DNA of 43,519 bases from an uncultured Acidimicrobiales bacterium (GTDB lineage: Bacteria; Actinomycetota; Acidimicrobiia; Acidimicrobiales; SHLQ01): contig CAKZVC010000024.1 in assembly GCA_937922235.1 (NCBI GenBank), positions 1-43,519 of the forward strand, written 5' to 3'. Position numbers and translations under genes: made by a program. This document shows positions 17,375 to 24,344 of this stretch, one piece after another (within the stretch, counting starts at the first letter, position 1; every line of letters begins with the position of its first letter). The notes under the pieces were generated by a model. That model was not told the origin of the DNA. It was given only the letters and a program-made list of their open reading frames with translations, and searched no databases.

Positions 17375-18220
17375 TTGGCCGCCGTGAATACACCAGAGGT
17401 AGAACAGAGCCTTGTCGACATTGCCGTCGAACTTGCCACCGGCGCAGGGGCTCTCACCCGCAAATGGTTCGATCGTGGCGGAGTCGCCTACGACACCAAA
17501 GACGACGGCTCACCAGTCACCGAAGCCGACAAGGCCGCAGAGCGATACCTCCGGGAACAGATCAGCTCAGCCTTTCCCACCGACGCCATCATCGGCGAAG
17601 AAGAAGACGATCGAGATGGCACCAGCGGACGCACCTGGATCATCGATCCGATCGACGGCACCAAGACCTTCACCCACGGTGTACCCCTCTACGGCACGCT
17701 CCTTTCGGTAACCGACGAACACGGCCCCGCAGTTGGCGTCATCGTAATGCCAGCGCTCGACGAGGTCGTCGCCGCAGGCCGTGGGCTCGGCTGTACCCAC
17801 AACGGCCGTGCGGTCACCGTCAACGACCACGATGACTTCGACACCAGCTACTGCATGACCAGTGGGTTCGACTACTGGCCTGACGACGACGAACGCGACC
17901 GCCTGCTCAACAGCTCGCTCACGGTCCGGACTTGGGCCGACGCCTACGGCTACGTCTTGTTGGCAACCGGACGCTGCGAAGCCATGGTCGACCCACTCGT
18001 GAACATCTGGGATGTTGCACCGATGCAGGTCATCATTCCCGAAGCAGGCGGCATCGTCTCGGACCAGGCCGGCGAACCGTGGAAAGAAGGACGACACTTC
18101 GTTGCCTCAAACGGGCGAGTCCACGACGAGCTCATCGCCGCAGTCTTCAACAACGAGTCGTCGATCAACCGCGAAATCATCGAAGAAGAACCCGAAGAAA
18201 CCGCCCCCGCAGATTTGTGA
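17375..18220 (+). CDS. hisN: histidinol-phosphatase of the inositol monophosphatase family
   Basis: A 281-residue metal-dependent phosphatase. Metal ligands are seen in GEEE, in DPIDGT (91-96) and in the C-terminal WDVAP segment, the three classic IMPase motifs. The sequence style (DGSPVTEADKAAE, GIVSDQAGEPW) matches actinobacterial HisN, which removes the phosphate from L-histidinol phosphate in histidine synthesis; inositol monophosphatase activity is the main alternative. Start TTG at 17375 or GTG at 17384; neither has a clear ribosome site, so leaderless or coupled translation is possible. Its stop codon lies inside the left arm of a palindrome that probably terminates the transcript. Confidence 0.8.
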   Translation: MAAVNTPEVEQSLVDIAVELATGAGALTRKWFDRGGVAYDTKDDGSPVTEADKAAERYLREQISSAFPTDAIIGEEEDDRDGTSGRTWIIDPIDGTKTFTHGVPLYGTLLSVTDEHGPAVGVIVMPALDEVVAAGRGLGCTHNGRAVTVNDHDDFDTSYCMTSGFDYWPDDDERDRLLNSSLTVRTWADAYGYVLLATGRCEAMVDPLVNIWDVAPMQVIIPEAGGIVSDQAGEPWKEGRHFVASNGRVHDELIAAVFNNESSINREIIEEEPEETAPADL

Positions 18221-18260
18221 AGGATTTGATACCCCACAGGGTCCAAATCCTTCACAAAAA
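18215..18260 (+). terminator. dispersed palindrome acting as terminator after hisN
   Basis: TTTGTGAAGGATTTG and its exact complement CAAATCCTTCACAAA flank a 15-base loop, followed by AAAACA. A related but inverted and partly degraded copy lies at 23055-23101, so this is also a dispersed repeat. The hisN TGA is part of the left arm. Confidence 0.75.
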
Positions 18261-18278
18261 CAGGGTTTAGGAGACTGG

Positions 18279-18911
18279 TTAGTTGAATTCGTCTGGGACG
18301 ACTTGGCCGTCGGGGAACACGCGTGGCTGATCGGGAGTGATTCCGGCCGCACCATCGCAGCGAACTCCGGCCTCAGCGAGCTCGGGGTTGTCGACCCACG
18401 CGGCGATGAACTCGGTAATCGCTGCTGACCCCTCGGCTGTGCTCGCTGCGGGAACTCCACGCTGCTGCACACCCCATGCACTCAAGACAATGGCCTCGTC
18501 GTGCTCGTATGGCGTGATCAGAAGCTTGCCGTTTCCAGCCGCCAATGCTTCGAGCGCAGCAAGGTCATCGGCTGAGGCCTTGTCGGCGTTGTAGGTGATC
18601 CATACGGCGCCGTGCTCCATCGTGTGGGTCGCTGCGCCTTCGGGAACGTCGACGTTGTAGTAGCCGCAGTTCTGCCAGAACGGATAGTGCGCACCGCCGG
18701 TCGACGGGCTGGTCGCAAACGACACTGGCGGTTCAACGTGGTTCGTGCTGTATTCGCTGAACGGCACCGACGACAGAGGAGGGAGGGCGACAACCGTGCT
18801 GCCTTCGTCCGTTGAAGAGCTGTCTGGCTCGGTGGAATCTCGCACGGCCGGGTCTCCCCCGCCGCAGCCGACAAGGACGATCAGAGCAGCACAGAACAAG
18901 AGCTTTCGCAT
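18279..18911 (-). CDS. DUF3105 lipoprotein
   Basis: A 210-residue exported lipoprotein: the signal peptide MRKLLFCAALIVLVGC ends in a lipobox with Cys16, followed by a Ser/Thr/Asp-rich linker (about 20-45). The mature domain has the DUF3105 hallmarks: YSTNHVEPPVSFATSPSTGG, the YYNVDVPEGAATHTMEHGAV segment with conserved His residues and the ITPYEH segment. The family is common in actinobacteria and is often near copper or membrane-protein genes; its function is unknown, and the His-rich core may bind a metal. Divergent from the DUF3179 gene. Confidence 0.85.
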   Translation of the reverse strand: MRKLLFCAALIVLVGCGGGDPAVRDSTEPDSSSTDEGSTVVALPPLSSVPFSEYSTNHVEPPVSFATSPSTGGAHYPFWQNCGYYNVDVPEGAATHTMEHGAVWITYNADKASADDLAALEALAAGNGKLLITPYEHDEAIVLSAWGVQQRGVPAASTAEGSAAITEFIAAWVDNPELAEAGVRCDGAAGITPDQPRVFPDGQVVPDEFN

Positions 18912-19009
18912 ACGGTCAGTCTAGATCCGCGCACGGTTCGCCATGAGTGCACCCCGGCTCCGTCGCTTCACGGTGAATACACTCCGTCCATGACGGGTTC
19001 CCCTTAGCA

Positions 19010-20299
19010 ATGCGCACCTCGCCTCGCCTGAAACCACTGCTCTTCGTCCTCCTTGGCGCAGTTGCGATCTTTGCTTTCAGCATTGTGGGATTCGCAGCTG
19101 AGTTCGCACTTGGAAACGAACAACCCGTTGCCTCGACGCTGAAACAAGAGTCTGCCGAGCCCGAATATCCCGACGCGCAAACCCGAGCTCTCGCCGCTCG
19201 AGCTCGCGAGCGTCGCCCGGTACCGAATTCGGCACTGCCGCCGCGGCATCTCTCTGCCGAGAAGTTCCCCGACACCCTTGTCGACCGCAACGCAATCGTG
19301 TCGGGCGGACCCCCTCCCGATGGCATTGCGAGCATTGACGACCCACTCCCCGAGATGTTCGACACCATTGGTGGCGTAGACAGCGCTGGCTGGCTGAACG
19401 ACCGTGAGCCCGTGGCTGTTGTGTCCCTCGATGCCGACACACACAGGATCTACCCACTGCAGATCATGGTGTGGCACGAGATCGTCAACGACACTCTGGA
19501 GACCTCTGATGGAACGGCCGTGCCTGTCACCGTCACGTTCTGTCCGCTGTGCAACTCGGTGACCGTCTTCGAGCGCACTATCGACGGAGAGGTCCTCGAC
19601 TTCGGAACCAGCGGGGCGTTGTACCAATCAGCCTTGGTCATGTATGACCGACAGACCGAATCGCTCTGGACCCACTTCGACGGACGCTCGGTCGTTGGCG
19701 ACCTGCTCGGCACCAAGCTCGAACACGTCTCCGCTTCGACGGTGTCCTGGGCCGATGCCCGCGAGACCTTCGCCGGCACCGACACGCTCGTGCTGACCCA
19801 AGCGACCGGACAGAACTCGCCCTACGGCACCTCGCCCTATCCGAACTACCTGGCCGCCGAACAACCATTGTCGGGCTTCATCGTCGGCGACCTCGACCCG
19901 CGGCTTGAAGCCAAGGAGCGTGTCATTGGGGTAGAGGCCGACGAGACGTTCACGGCAGTTCCACTTCGTCTTCTGACAGGAGACCAGGCAGCGGTCTATG
20001 AGCTCGACGATGTCGACGCAGTGGTGTTCTGGACTCCGGGCACGAGCTCATCTCTCGACGGCGAGCAAATCGCCGATGGAGCCGACGTTGGAGCCTCGGG
20101 AGTTTTTGCGCCCGGCGACGACACCTTCTCGGTTGAGAATGGAGCGATCACCGATGATGCCACCGGATCGGAATGGTCGGTCCTTGGCATTGCGACGAGC
20201 GGCCCCCGGGAAGGCGAGCGACTCACACCCGTACGGCACATCGATACCTTCTGGTTCTCGTGGGTTCGGTACAACGCCGACACGCTGGTTGCGTCGTAG
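19010..20299 (+). CDS. DUF3179 domain-containing exported protein
   Basis: A 429-residue protein with an N-terminal signal anchor (residues about 8-30). The body has the DUF3179 signature: YPLQIMVWHEIVND, then VTFCPLCNSVTVFER with a CxxC pair, LYQSALVMYDRQTESLW and the later DTFWFSW. The CPLC pair and conserved Asp/His residues suggest a metal- or redox-active site, but no biochemical role is established for the family. It starts at an ATG at 19010 just upstream of the hydrophobic segment. A hairpin terminator follows between it and the converging sigma factor gene. Confidence 0.85.
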   Translation: MRTSPRLKPLLFVLLGAVAIFAFSIVGFAAEFALGNEQPVASTLKQESAEPEYPDAQTRALAARARERRPVPNSALPPRHLSAEKFPDTLVDRNAIVSGGPPPDGIASIDDPLPEMFDTIGGVDSAGWLNDREPVAVVSLDADTHRIYPLQIMVWHEIVNDTLETSDGTAVPVTVTFCPLCNSVTVFERTIDGEVLDFGTSGALYQSALVMYDRQTESLWTHFDGRSVVGDLLGTKLEHVSASTVSWADARETFAGTDTLVLTQATGQNSPYGTSPYPNYLAAEQPLSGFIVGDLDPRLEAKERVIGVEADETFTAVPLRLLTGDQAAVYELDDVDAVVFWTPGTSSSLDGEQIADGADVGASGVFAPGDDTFSVENGAITDDATGSEWSVLGIATSGPREGERLTPVRHIDTFWFSWVRYNADTLVAS

Positions 20300-20322
20300 G
20301 CCAAGGTTCGAGCAAGAAAACG

Positions 20323-20355
20323 AGAACAGCCGGCGCCCGAGGCGCCGGCTGTTCT
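20323..20355. terminator. bidirectional terminator between DUF3179 gene and sigma factor gene
   Basis: AGAACAGCCGGCGCC, a three-base loop and GGCGCCGGCTGTTCT form a perfect 15-base stem between two converging genes. The plus side is preceded by AAAACG; no long T run follows on either strand. Confidence 0.75.
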
Positions 20356-20389
20356 AGAGCATCAGACCCGCTTGGGCCTGCGGAGCGGA

Positions 20390-21289
20390 TTAAGACAACG
20401 GCAAGCCGACCTTCACCTCGGGAGCTGAGCTCTCGATGAGGGTGATCTGGTCCATGCGGTCGTGCCAGTCGCTGCGATCGCCAATGGCGTCGACGTATGC
20501 GGCCTTGCGACGTGCAGAACGTCCACGTGGCTCAGCACGCTCGGTACCTTCGGCAACGTACTGCGCTTCGATGCCGTCCTTGAGCATCTGGATTGCTTCA
20601 GAACGGATCTGGCTAATTCGACTCTCGGTCACGCCGAGAAAGCGAGCCAAGTCTTGGCTGGTGCGTCCTTCAAGAAAGTAGCCGATAATCACGAGGCGCT
20701 GACGCTCAGGAAGAAGTGCTACGGCATCACGAAGGTAGGCGTGAAGCTCACGGGTCTCAAGCTCTTCCGACGGCTCGATTGCTGCGTGATCGACGAGAAC
20801 GTCAACCAAGGTGAGATCGTCGTCGACATCGTCAGAGACTTCGTGCTCAAGAGCCAGGACGACAGAGCGGAACATTCGATCGCGGAGGCGAGCGAGTTCG
20901 TTGGTGTCCATGCTGAGGGCTTCGGCCATCTCTTCGGTTGTCGGCACTCGACCGAGACGGCTCGCAAGACGCTGCTCGGTTGCTTCGAGCTTGCGGGCAA
21001 GGGTACGGACCGAGCGTGGCGCCCAGTCAGCTGCACGTACTGCATCGAGGATGGCTCCCCGGATGCGCTGTGCAGCGAAGCGATCGAATGGGACGCCTCG
21101 GCTCTCGTCGTAGCGACGAGCGGCCTCAACCAAGCCGAGTGCGCCGGCACGGGCCAGTTCTTCCCGCTCAACGTGCCGTGGAAAGTGCACGGCAACTTGC
21201 AGAACAATGTGCTTGACCAGAGGCAAGTTCGCCTCGATCATCTTGTTCATTTCAGTCAGGTCGATCTGTGGTTCGATCGTTTCGCCCAT
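20390..21289 (-). CDS. FliA/WhiG-type sigma-70 family factor
   Basis: A 299-residue sigma factor with regions 2, 3 and 4: the region 2 core EELARAGALGLVEAARRYDE, then FDRFAAQRIRGAILDAVRAADW, which is characteristic of the FliA/WhiG (sigma-28) group, then region 4 with the helix-turn-helix RTSQDLARFLGVTESRISQI. A charged 50-residue tail follows region 4. In actinobacteria this group controls flagellar genes (FliA) or sporulation (WhiG, held by the c-di-GMP-dependent anti-sigma RsiG). The start ATG follows a good ribosome site (GAGGGAGC). Two sigma-28-like promoter repeats lie 64 and 128 bases upstream, so it may control itself. No flagellar genes are in the window. Confidence 0.85.
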   Translation of the reverse strand: MGETIEPQIDLTEMNKMIEANLPLVKHIVLQVAVHFPRHVEREELARAGALGLVEAARRYDESRGVPFDRFAAQRIRGAILDAVRAADWAPRSVRTLARKLEATEQRLASRLGRVPTTEEMAEALSMDTNELARLRDRMFRSVVLALEHEVSDDVDDDLTLVDVLVDHAAIEPSEELETRELHAYLRDAVALLPERQRLVIIGYFLEGRTSQDLARFLGVTESRISQIRSEAIQMLKDGIEAQYVAEGTERAEPRGRSARRKAAYVDAIGDRSDWHDRMDQITLIESSAPEVKVGLPLS

Positions 21290-21352
21290 AGTTAGATTTG
21301 CTCCCTCAAATTGTCGTGTATCGGTCAGTCCCCGCCGACATCACGAAGACAG

Positions 21353-21447
21353 TTCTCGGCGCGTCGGAGATCGACCTTTAGCGATTTTTTGAAAGAATTT
21401 TGGACTACGTCGTTTTTAACGGGCGCAGGCAGGGAAACCTGTAGCGA
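21353..21447 (-). promoter_or_regulatory. two direct repeats resembling sigma-28 promoters upstream of the sigma factor gene
   Basis: Minus-strand copy B has TAAAGG (TAAA at 21380-21377), a 16-base spacer and GCCGAGAA (21360-21353), close to the sigma-28 consensus TAAA-N15-GCCGATAA. Copy A, 63 bases upstream, shares AAATCGCTA[C/A]AGGT and has TACA, 15 bases and GCCCGTTA (21424-21417), a weaker match. Such repeats suggest autoregulation by the FliA/WhiG-type factor, or a repeated activator site. Confidence 0.45.
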
Positions 21448-21481
21448 TTTCTCGTAGGCCAGAGGGCTTGTTTGCCCTGAT

Positions 21482-22492
21482 TCAATAGGTCTCGTCAGCA
21501 CCGACAAAGAGCTCAGGTCGTAGGCCACGAGTCTTAAGTCGATGAAGAAACACCGTCGAGTCAACGCATTCGGCGATACCAAAGGCCCCGAATTTCTCAC
21601 GCTCTGCGGTCGCAGTGGACTCTTCTGACAAGACGATGGCTGCAGTTGCCGCCACGGCGCCCGCAGCAACTGCTGGTCGCTCGGCGCACCCGAGCACCAC
21701 TTCACGATGCTGGCCGTTCTTTACGCCTCGAAGCTCGACTCGAACAGCGCCGAGCAATCCTTCTGGGTGCGGTTTGCGGAGCATCGGTAAGTGCATCGTC
21801 GTGCGATCTCGGCGGGTCGCTGCCATTCGAGAAGTGATGCGTTCAATTCCCGGGTGGCTCCGAATGAGGAGCAGCGGATCTGCCAGGGCGGCCCGGTAGC
21901 AGTCGGCGGCCTGCACGGGAGGCGGAAACCAAGCGAGTTCTCGTCCAGAACCACCGGGCCGTCGCTGCCATTGGCCGCCGCGCCAGTCGAGACACAACCC
22001 CTTCAGCGCCCGGTGATGTTGGCGGGCGCAGTCGGGGCCGCCGGTTCCAAACTTCGAAACATGCACCTCGCGCACGTCGTCGAACCACTTTCGCCCGTGC
22101 AGCGCCAAGACGTCGCTGAGGCCAGGCATCATTCCCGCCCCCACGACAATCCGGCAGCCCTGAGATTCAGCTTGTTCGTGAAGTTCGAGGAGCCCTCGGA
22201 CATCATCGATGGCATCACCAACCGAAATGATTAGCGATGCGTTCCCCAACGCGCCGGTGGCGATGTCAGCATGTGAGCCGGCACGAGTAGCTATGACAAC
22301 GACGCTCGCATCGCTCGGCACTCGGGACGATCGAGACGCACGTACGTTTGGCCCGAGAGACAGTGCCGCGTTCTCGGCTACACCTTCCCCGTCGTCGACG
22401 AGGGTGATGTCCCAGTCGGGTGAGCTCCGAGCAACCTGGCGAGCAACCCGAGTTCCCGTTGCGCCAGCACCAATAATGGCGAGACGTTCCAC
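21482..22492 (-). CDS. NAD(P)-binding dehydrogenase-like protein (saccharopine dehydrogenase-like fold)
   Basis: A 336-residue protein beginning MERLAIIGAGATGTRVARQV, a Rossmann fold with G-x-G-x-x-G, then an acidic end of strand two (VDDGEG) consistent with NAD. The later segment VVGAGMMPGLSDVLALHG resembles saccharopine-dehydrogenase-like proteins, where a Gly/Pro-rich turn follows the Rossmann half. The C-terminal half is alpha/beta and not recognisable. Substrate unknown. Its GTG start directly abuts the stop of a 48-codon gene (22493-22639), so the two are coupled in translation. Confidence 0.65.
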   Translation of the reverse strand: MERLAIIGAGATGTRVARQVARSSPDWDITLVDDGEGVAENAALSLGPNVRASRSSRVPSDASVVVIATRAGSHADIATGALGNASLIISVGDAIDDVRGLLELHEQAESQGCRIVVGAGMMPGLSDVLALHGRKWFDDVREVHVSKFGTGGPDCARQHHRALKGLCLDWRGGQWQRRPGGSGRELAWFPPPVQAADCYRAALADPLLLIRSHPGIERITSRMAATRRDRTTMHLPMLRKPHPEGLLGAVRVELRGVKNGQHREVVLGCAERPAVAAGAVAATAAIVLSEESTATAEREKFGAFGIAECVDSTVFLHRLKTRGLRPELFVGADETY

Positions 22493-22639
22493 CTAGTCGA
22501 GCTCGTTGCCGGAGAGTTCTCGCCAGCCACCGCTTCGCGAGGGAACGCCGCCCGACCCACGCAACCGCAAGGCACCAGCAACGCCGGCAGCGATGCCAAC
22601 CGCAGCGATCGCTCCACGGATCAGTCGAAGAATCTGCAC
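22493..22639 (-). CDS. 48-residue membrane microprotein coupled to the dehydrogenase-like gene
   Basis: From the GTG at 22639 the frame reads VQILRLIRGAIAAVGIAAGV, then AGALRLRGSGG, then a polar tail ending ELSGNELD. One hydrophobic helix with a basic N-terminus is followed by a Gly/Ser/Arg-rich tail. The TAG at 22493-22495 is immediately followed by the GTG of the next gene. Codon use and position between two genes support a real small gene; its function is unknown. It is divergent from tspO. Confidence 0.5.
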   Translation of the reverse strand: MQILRLIRGAIAAVGIAAGVAGALRLRGSGGVPSRSGGWRELSGNELD

Positions 22640-22661
22640 AAGGAAAGCCTACTGTTAGCGG

Positions 22662-23048
22662 GTGTCGTTCTTTGAGTCGTTGACGAAGCCAAGCTGGATG
22701 CCGCCCGAATGGGCGTTCCCGGCAGCATGGTTCACCTTGTGGACGCTGCAGGCAATTGCGCTGGTGATTCTGCTGTCATCAGATCGACCGGGCCGGCCGT
22801 TGGCACTCGGCCTTCTTGCGGCTCAGTTCGTGACGGCCGTGGCATGGCAATCGGTGGTCTTCGCTCCCGGCCGGCTCACGATCGCTGCCTGGTGGCTCCT
22901 GGGAGTGCTGATCCTTGTGGTCCTCGCCACCATCACTGCCTGGCGAGTCAACTGGCAAGCAGGCGCACTCATAGCACCCACAATCATCTGGATGTCAGTA
23001 GCCACAACCCTCGGCTTCACCCTCAACCAACTGAACCCTGGGGCTTAG
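22662..23048 (+). CDS. tspO: TspO/MBR family membrane protein, short form
   Basis: A 128-residue, mostly hydrophobic protein. Residues 5-25 (LTKPSWMPPEWAFPAAWFTLW) are the conserved TspO/MBR opening that follows helix 1 in full-length members, and the end (WMSVATTLGFTLNQLNPG) matches the usual last helix. Typical TspO is about 155-170 residues with five helices; this one lacks helix 1, and an in-frame TAG six bases before the GTG start excludes an extension. TspO binds porphyrins and has been tied to tetrapyrrole and stress signalling. Whether the four-helix form does so is open. Its end is followed by a degraded copy of the hisN-end palindrome. Confidence 0.8.
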   Translation: MSFFESLTKPSWMPPEWAFPAAWFTLWTLQAIALVILLSSDRPGRPLALGLLAAQFVTAVAWQSVVFAPGRLTIAAWWLLGVLILVVLATITAWRVNWQAGALIAPTIIWMSVATTLGFTLNQLNPGA

Positions 23049-23054
23049 CAGCGA

Positions 23055-23101
23055 GATTTGTGAAGGATTTGGACCCTATGCGGTACCTTTTCCTCCACAA
23101 A
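23055..23101. repeat. second, inverted copy of the hisN-end palindrome
   Basis: The left arm TTTGTGAAGGATTTGGACCC is the exact complement of the right part of the palindrome at 18215-18260, and the right arm (TTTTCCTCCACAAA) has decayed. It begins 7 bases after the tspO stop, as the first copy sits at the hisN stop, so it may serve as a weak terminator. Confidence 0.6.
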
Positions 23102-23120
23102 AACATGGCGCAACGCCAGA

Positions 23121-23189
23121 GCGTTCGTCGAGCGAAGCGGAACGGCCTCTCTACCTCGGGCAGTTTGTGGAGCGAAGCGGAACAAACTG
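23121..23189. repeat. two hairpins with a shared loop and different stems
   Basis: The sequence GAGCGAAGCGGAAC occurs at 23130-23143 and 23170-23183. In the first it lies in a CGTTC/GAACG stem (23122-23144), in the second in a CAGTTTGT/ACAAACTG stem (23161-23189). On the minus strand they follow tRNA-Ile and could end that transcript. Confidence 0.5.
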
Positions 23190-23225
23190 TGGTTTGAGGC
23201 AATCCGCCAGGATTGACTCAATACG

Positions 23226-23299
<74 letters not shown>

Positions 23300-23337
23300 A
23301 AGGAATTCACCTCAGGAGGCCAGAAAACCGTATCGAC

Positions 23338-23925
23338 TTAGCCTCGTCGCGGCAACGTCGAAATCGGACGAGCTGTCTCTTCTTCTACGACGGTCACTCG
23401 GATACCGCCGGTGAGGTCGGAGATCAGGTTGAGCAGAATGGCGATCAGGACCATGAATCCGGTTGCTGCAACGGCGACCACGAGGCCTCCAAGCGCTACT
23501 GCCCGGAAGATCTGTTCGCCTTCAAAGGCGAACTCTTCGAGCGCGAAGATCTCGGTTGCGAACTGCTCAACATCGTTGATGGTGCCTGCGGTTTCGGCGG
23601 CATTCCAAAGAAGCACACCAGCGACCATGGTCACGATCCACATGCAGAAGTTGAAGAGGAGTCCGACCTTCAGAACGGACCACGGTTCGATATGGCGTAC
23701 GAGACGGCGGACCTTTCGGGCACGCAGGCGTCGTTCCTGAAGACGCTCGACCAGCATGGGTGAGCTTGCTTCGGGGAGAGCAGCAGCGGGCGCCGCCAGG
23801 CTCGCGCTCTCGGAAGTCTCTGCAAGGGGTCCGCCAGTGAAGAGGGTCTCAGCCTGGTCGGCTAGCTCATCCTCTTCGGCGATTTCCGAAAGGACAGTCT
23901 CTTCTGAATCATCGATGGCTGTCAC
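23338..23925 (-). CDS. DUF3566 family membrane protein
   Basis: A 195-residue protein with an acidic N-terminal tail (1-75), a basic patch RRLRARKVRRLVRHIEPWSV and two transmembrane helices (about 92-115 and 150-178). The WSVLKVGLLFN segment and the loop between the helices are typical of DUF3566, the family encoded just after gyrA in most actinobacteria (Rv0007 in Mycobacterium). The molecular role is unknown, but its fixed position suggests a link to cell envelope or division. GTG start at 23925. Confidence 0.9.
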   Translation of the reverse strand: MTAIDDSEETVLSEIAEEDELADQAETLFTGGPLAETSESASLAAPAAALPEASSPMLVERLQERRLRARKVRRLVRHIEPWSVLKVGLLFNFCMWIVTMVAGVLLWNAAETAGTINDVEQFATEIFALEEFAFEGEQIFRAVALGGLVVAVAATGFMVLIAILLNLISDLTGGIRVTVVEEETARPISTLPRRG

Positions 23926-23967
23926 GAGGACAGAGTCTATTGCATTTAGCGCCCATACACCGAACGC

Positions 23968-24261
23968 CTAGCGAACAGGTACCACAATTCGTCGCGCGTG
24001 GGCTGTTGCGATGGCCCTGCGCACTTGCACGATGACGGTTGTGATGTCGCCACGAGTGACGAACGACCGGATGGTCGCACCGTTGCGAGCGGCTGCTTCT
24101 TGGGCTGCATTGGGGCCTGCAGCAGCGCCAGCAAGCGCTGCGGCGTCAGCCGCAGTAGCTGCCTGAGCATCCTCGATCGCGGCCGTTCCGACCTGGGTGA
24201 TACCTAACGCAAGCGCGGCAACAACCGCCAGCGAACAGACCCAAAGCGTGAGTCCAGACAT
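23968..24261 (-). CDS. TadE/TadG-like pilus-assembly protein
   Basis: A 97-residue protein with one N-terminal membrane helix (about 5-27) followed by AIEDAQAATAADAAALAGAA and a short periplasmic tail. This DxAALAGA segment is the mark of the TadE/TadG-like (Rv3655c-type) pseudopilin-related proteins, which are exported and processed or anchored beside Flp pili. No other tad genes are in the window; it lies alone between gyrA and the DUF3566 gene. The ATG at 24261 has a strong site, GGAGGATGTGTC. Confidence 0.65.
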   Translation of the reverse strand: MSGLTLWVCSLAVVAALALGITQVGTAAIEDAQAATAADAAALAGAAAGPNAAQEAAARNGATIRSFVTRGDITTVIVQVRRAIATAHARRIVVPVR

Positions 24262-24303
24262 GACACATCCTCCATACCTACCTGTAGTGGCGGGGGAAGT
24301 GCC

Positions 24304-24340
24304 GAGTGGCGGATTAGGGACAGTCCCTCATCCGCCACTC
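24304..24340 (-). terminator. hairpin downstream of gyrA
   Basis: GAGTGGCGGAT and ATCCGCCACTC enclose an inner AGGGA/TCCCT stem with one G-A mismatch. No T run follows, so it may be an mRNA-stabilising structure or a weak terminator. Confidence 0.55.
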
Positions 24341-24344
24341 AAGG

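Noticed and set aside
21290..21481. GEMM-type c-di-GMP riboswitch upstream of the sigma factor gene
   Set aside because: AGGGCAAAC is present on the minus strand, as in GEMM, but it forms its own small hairpin with GCCCT and the second conserved segment (GGGACGCAAAGC) and the tetraloop-receptor stem are absent.
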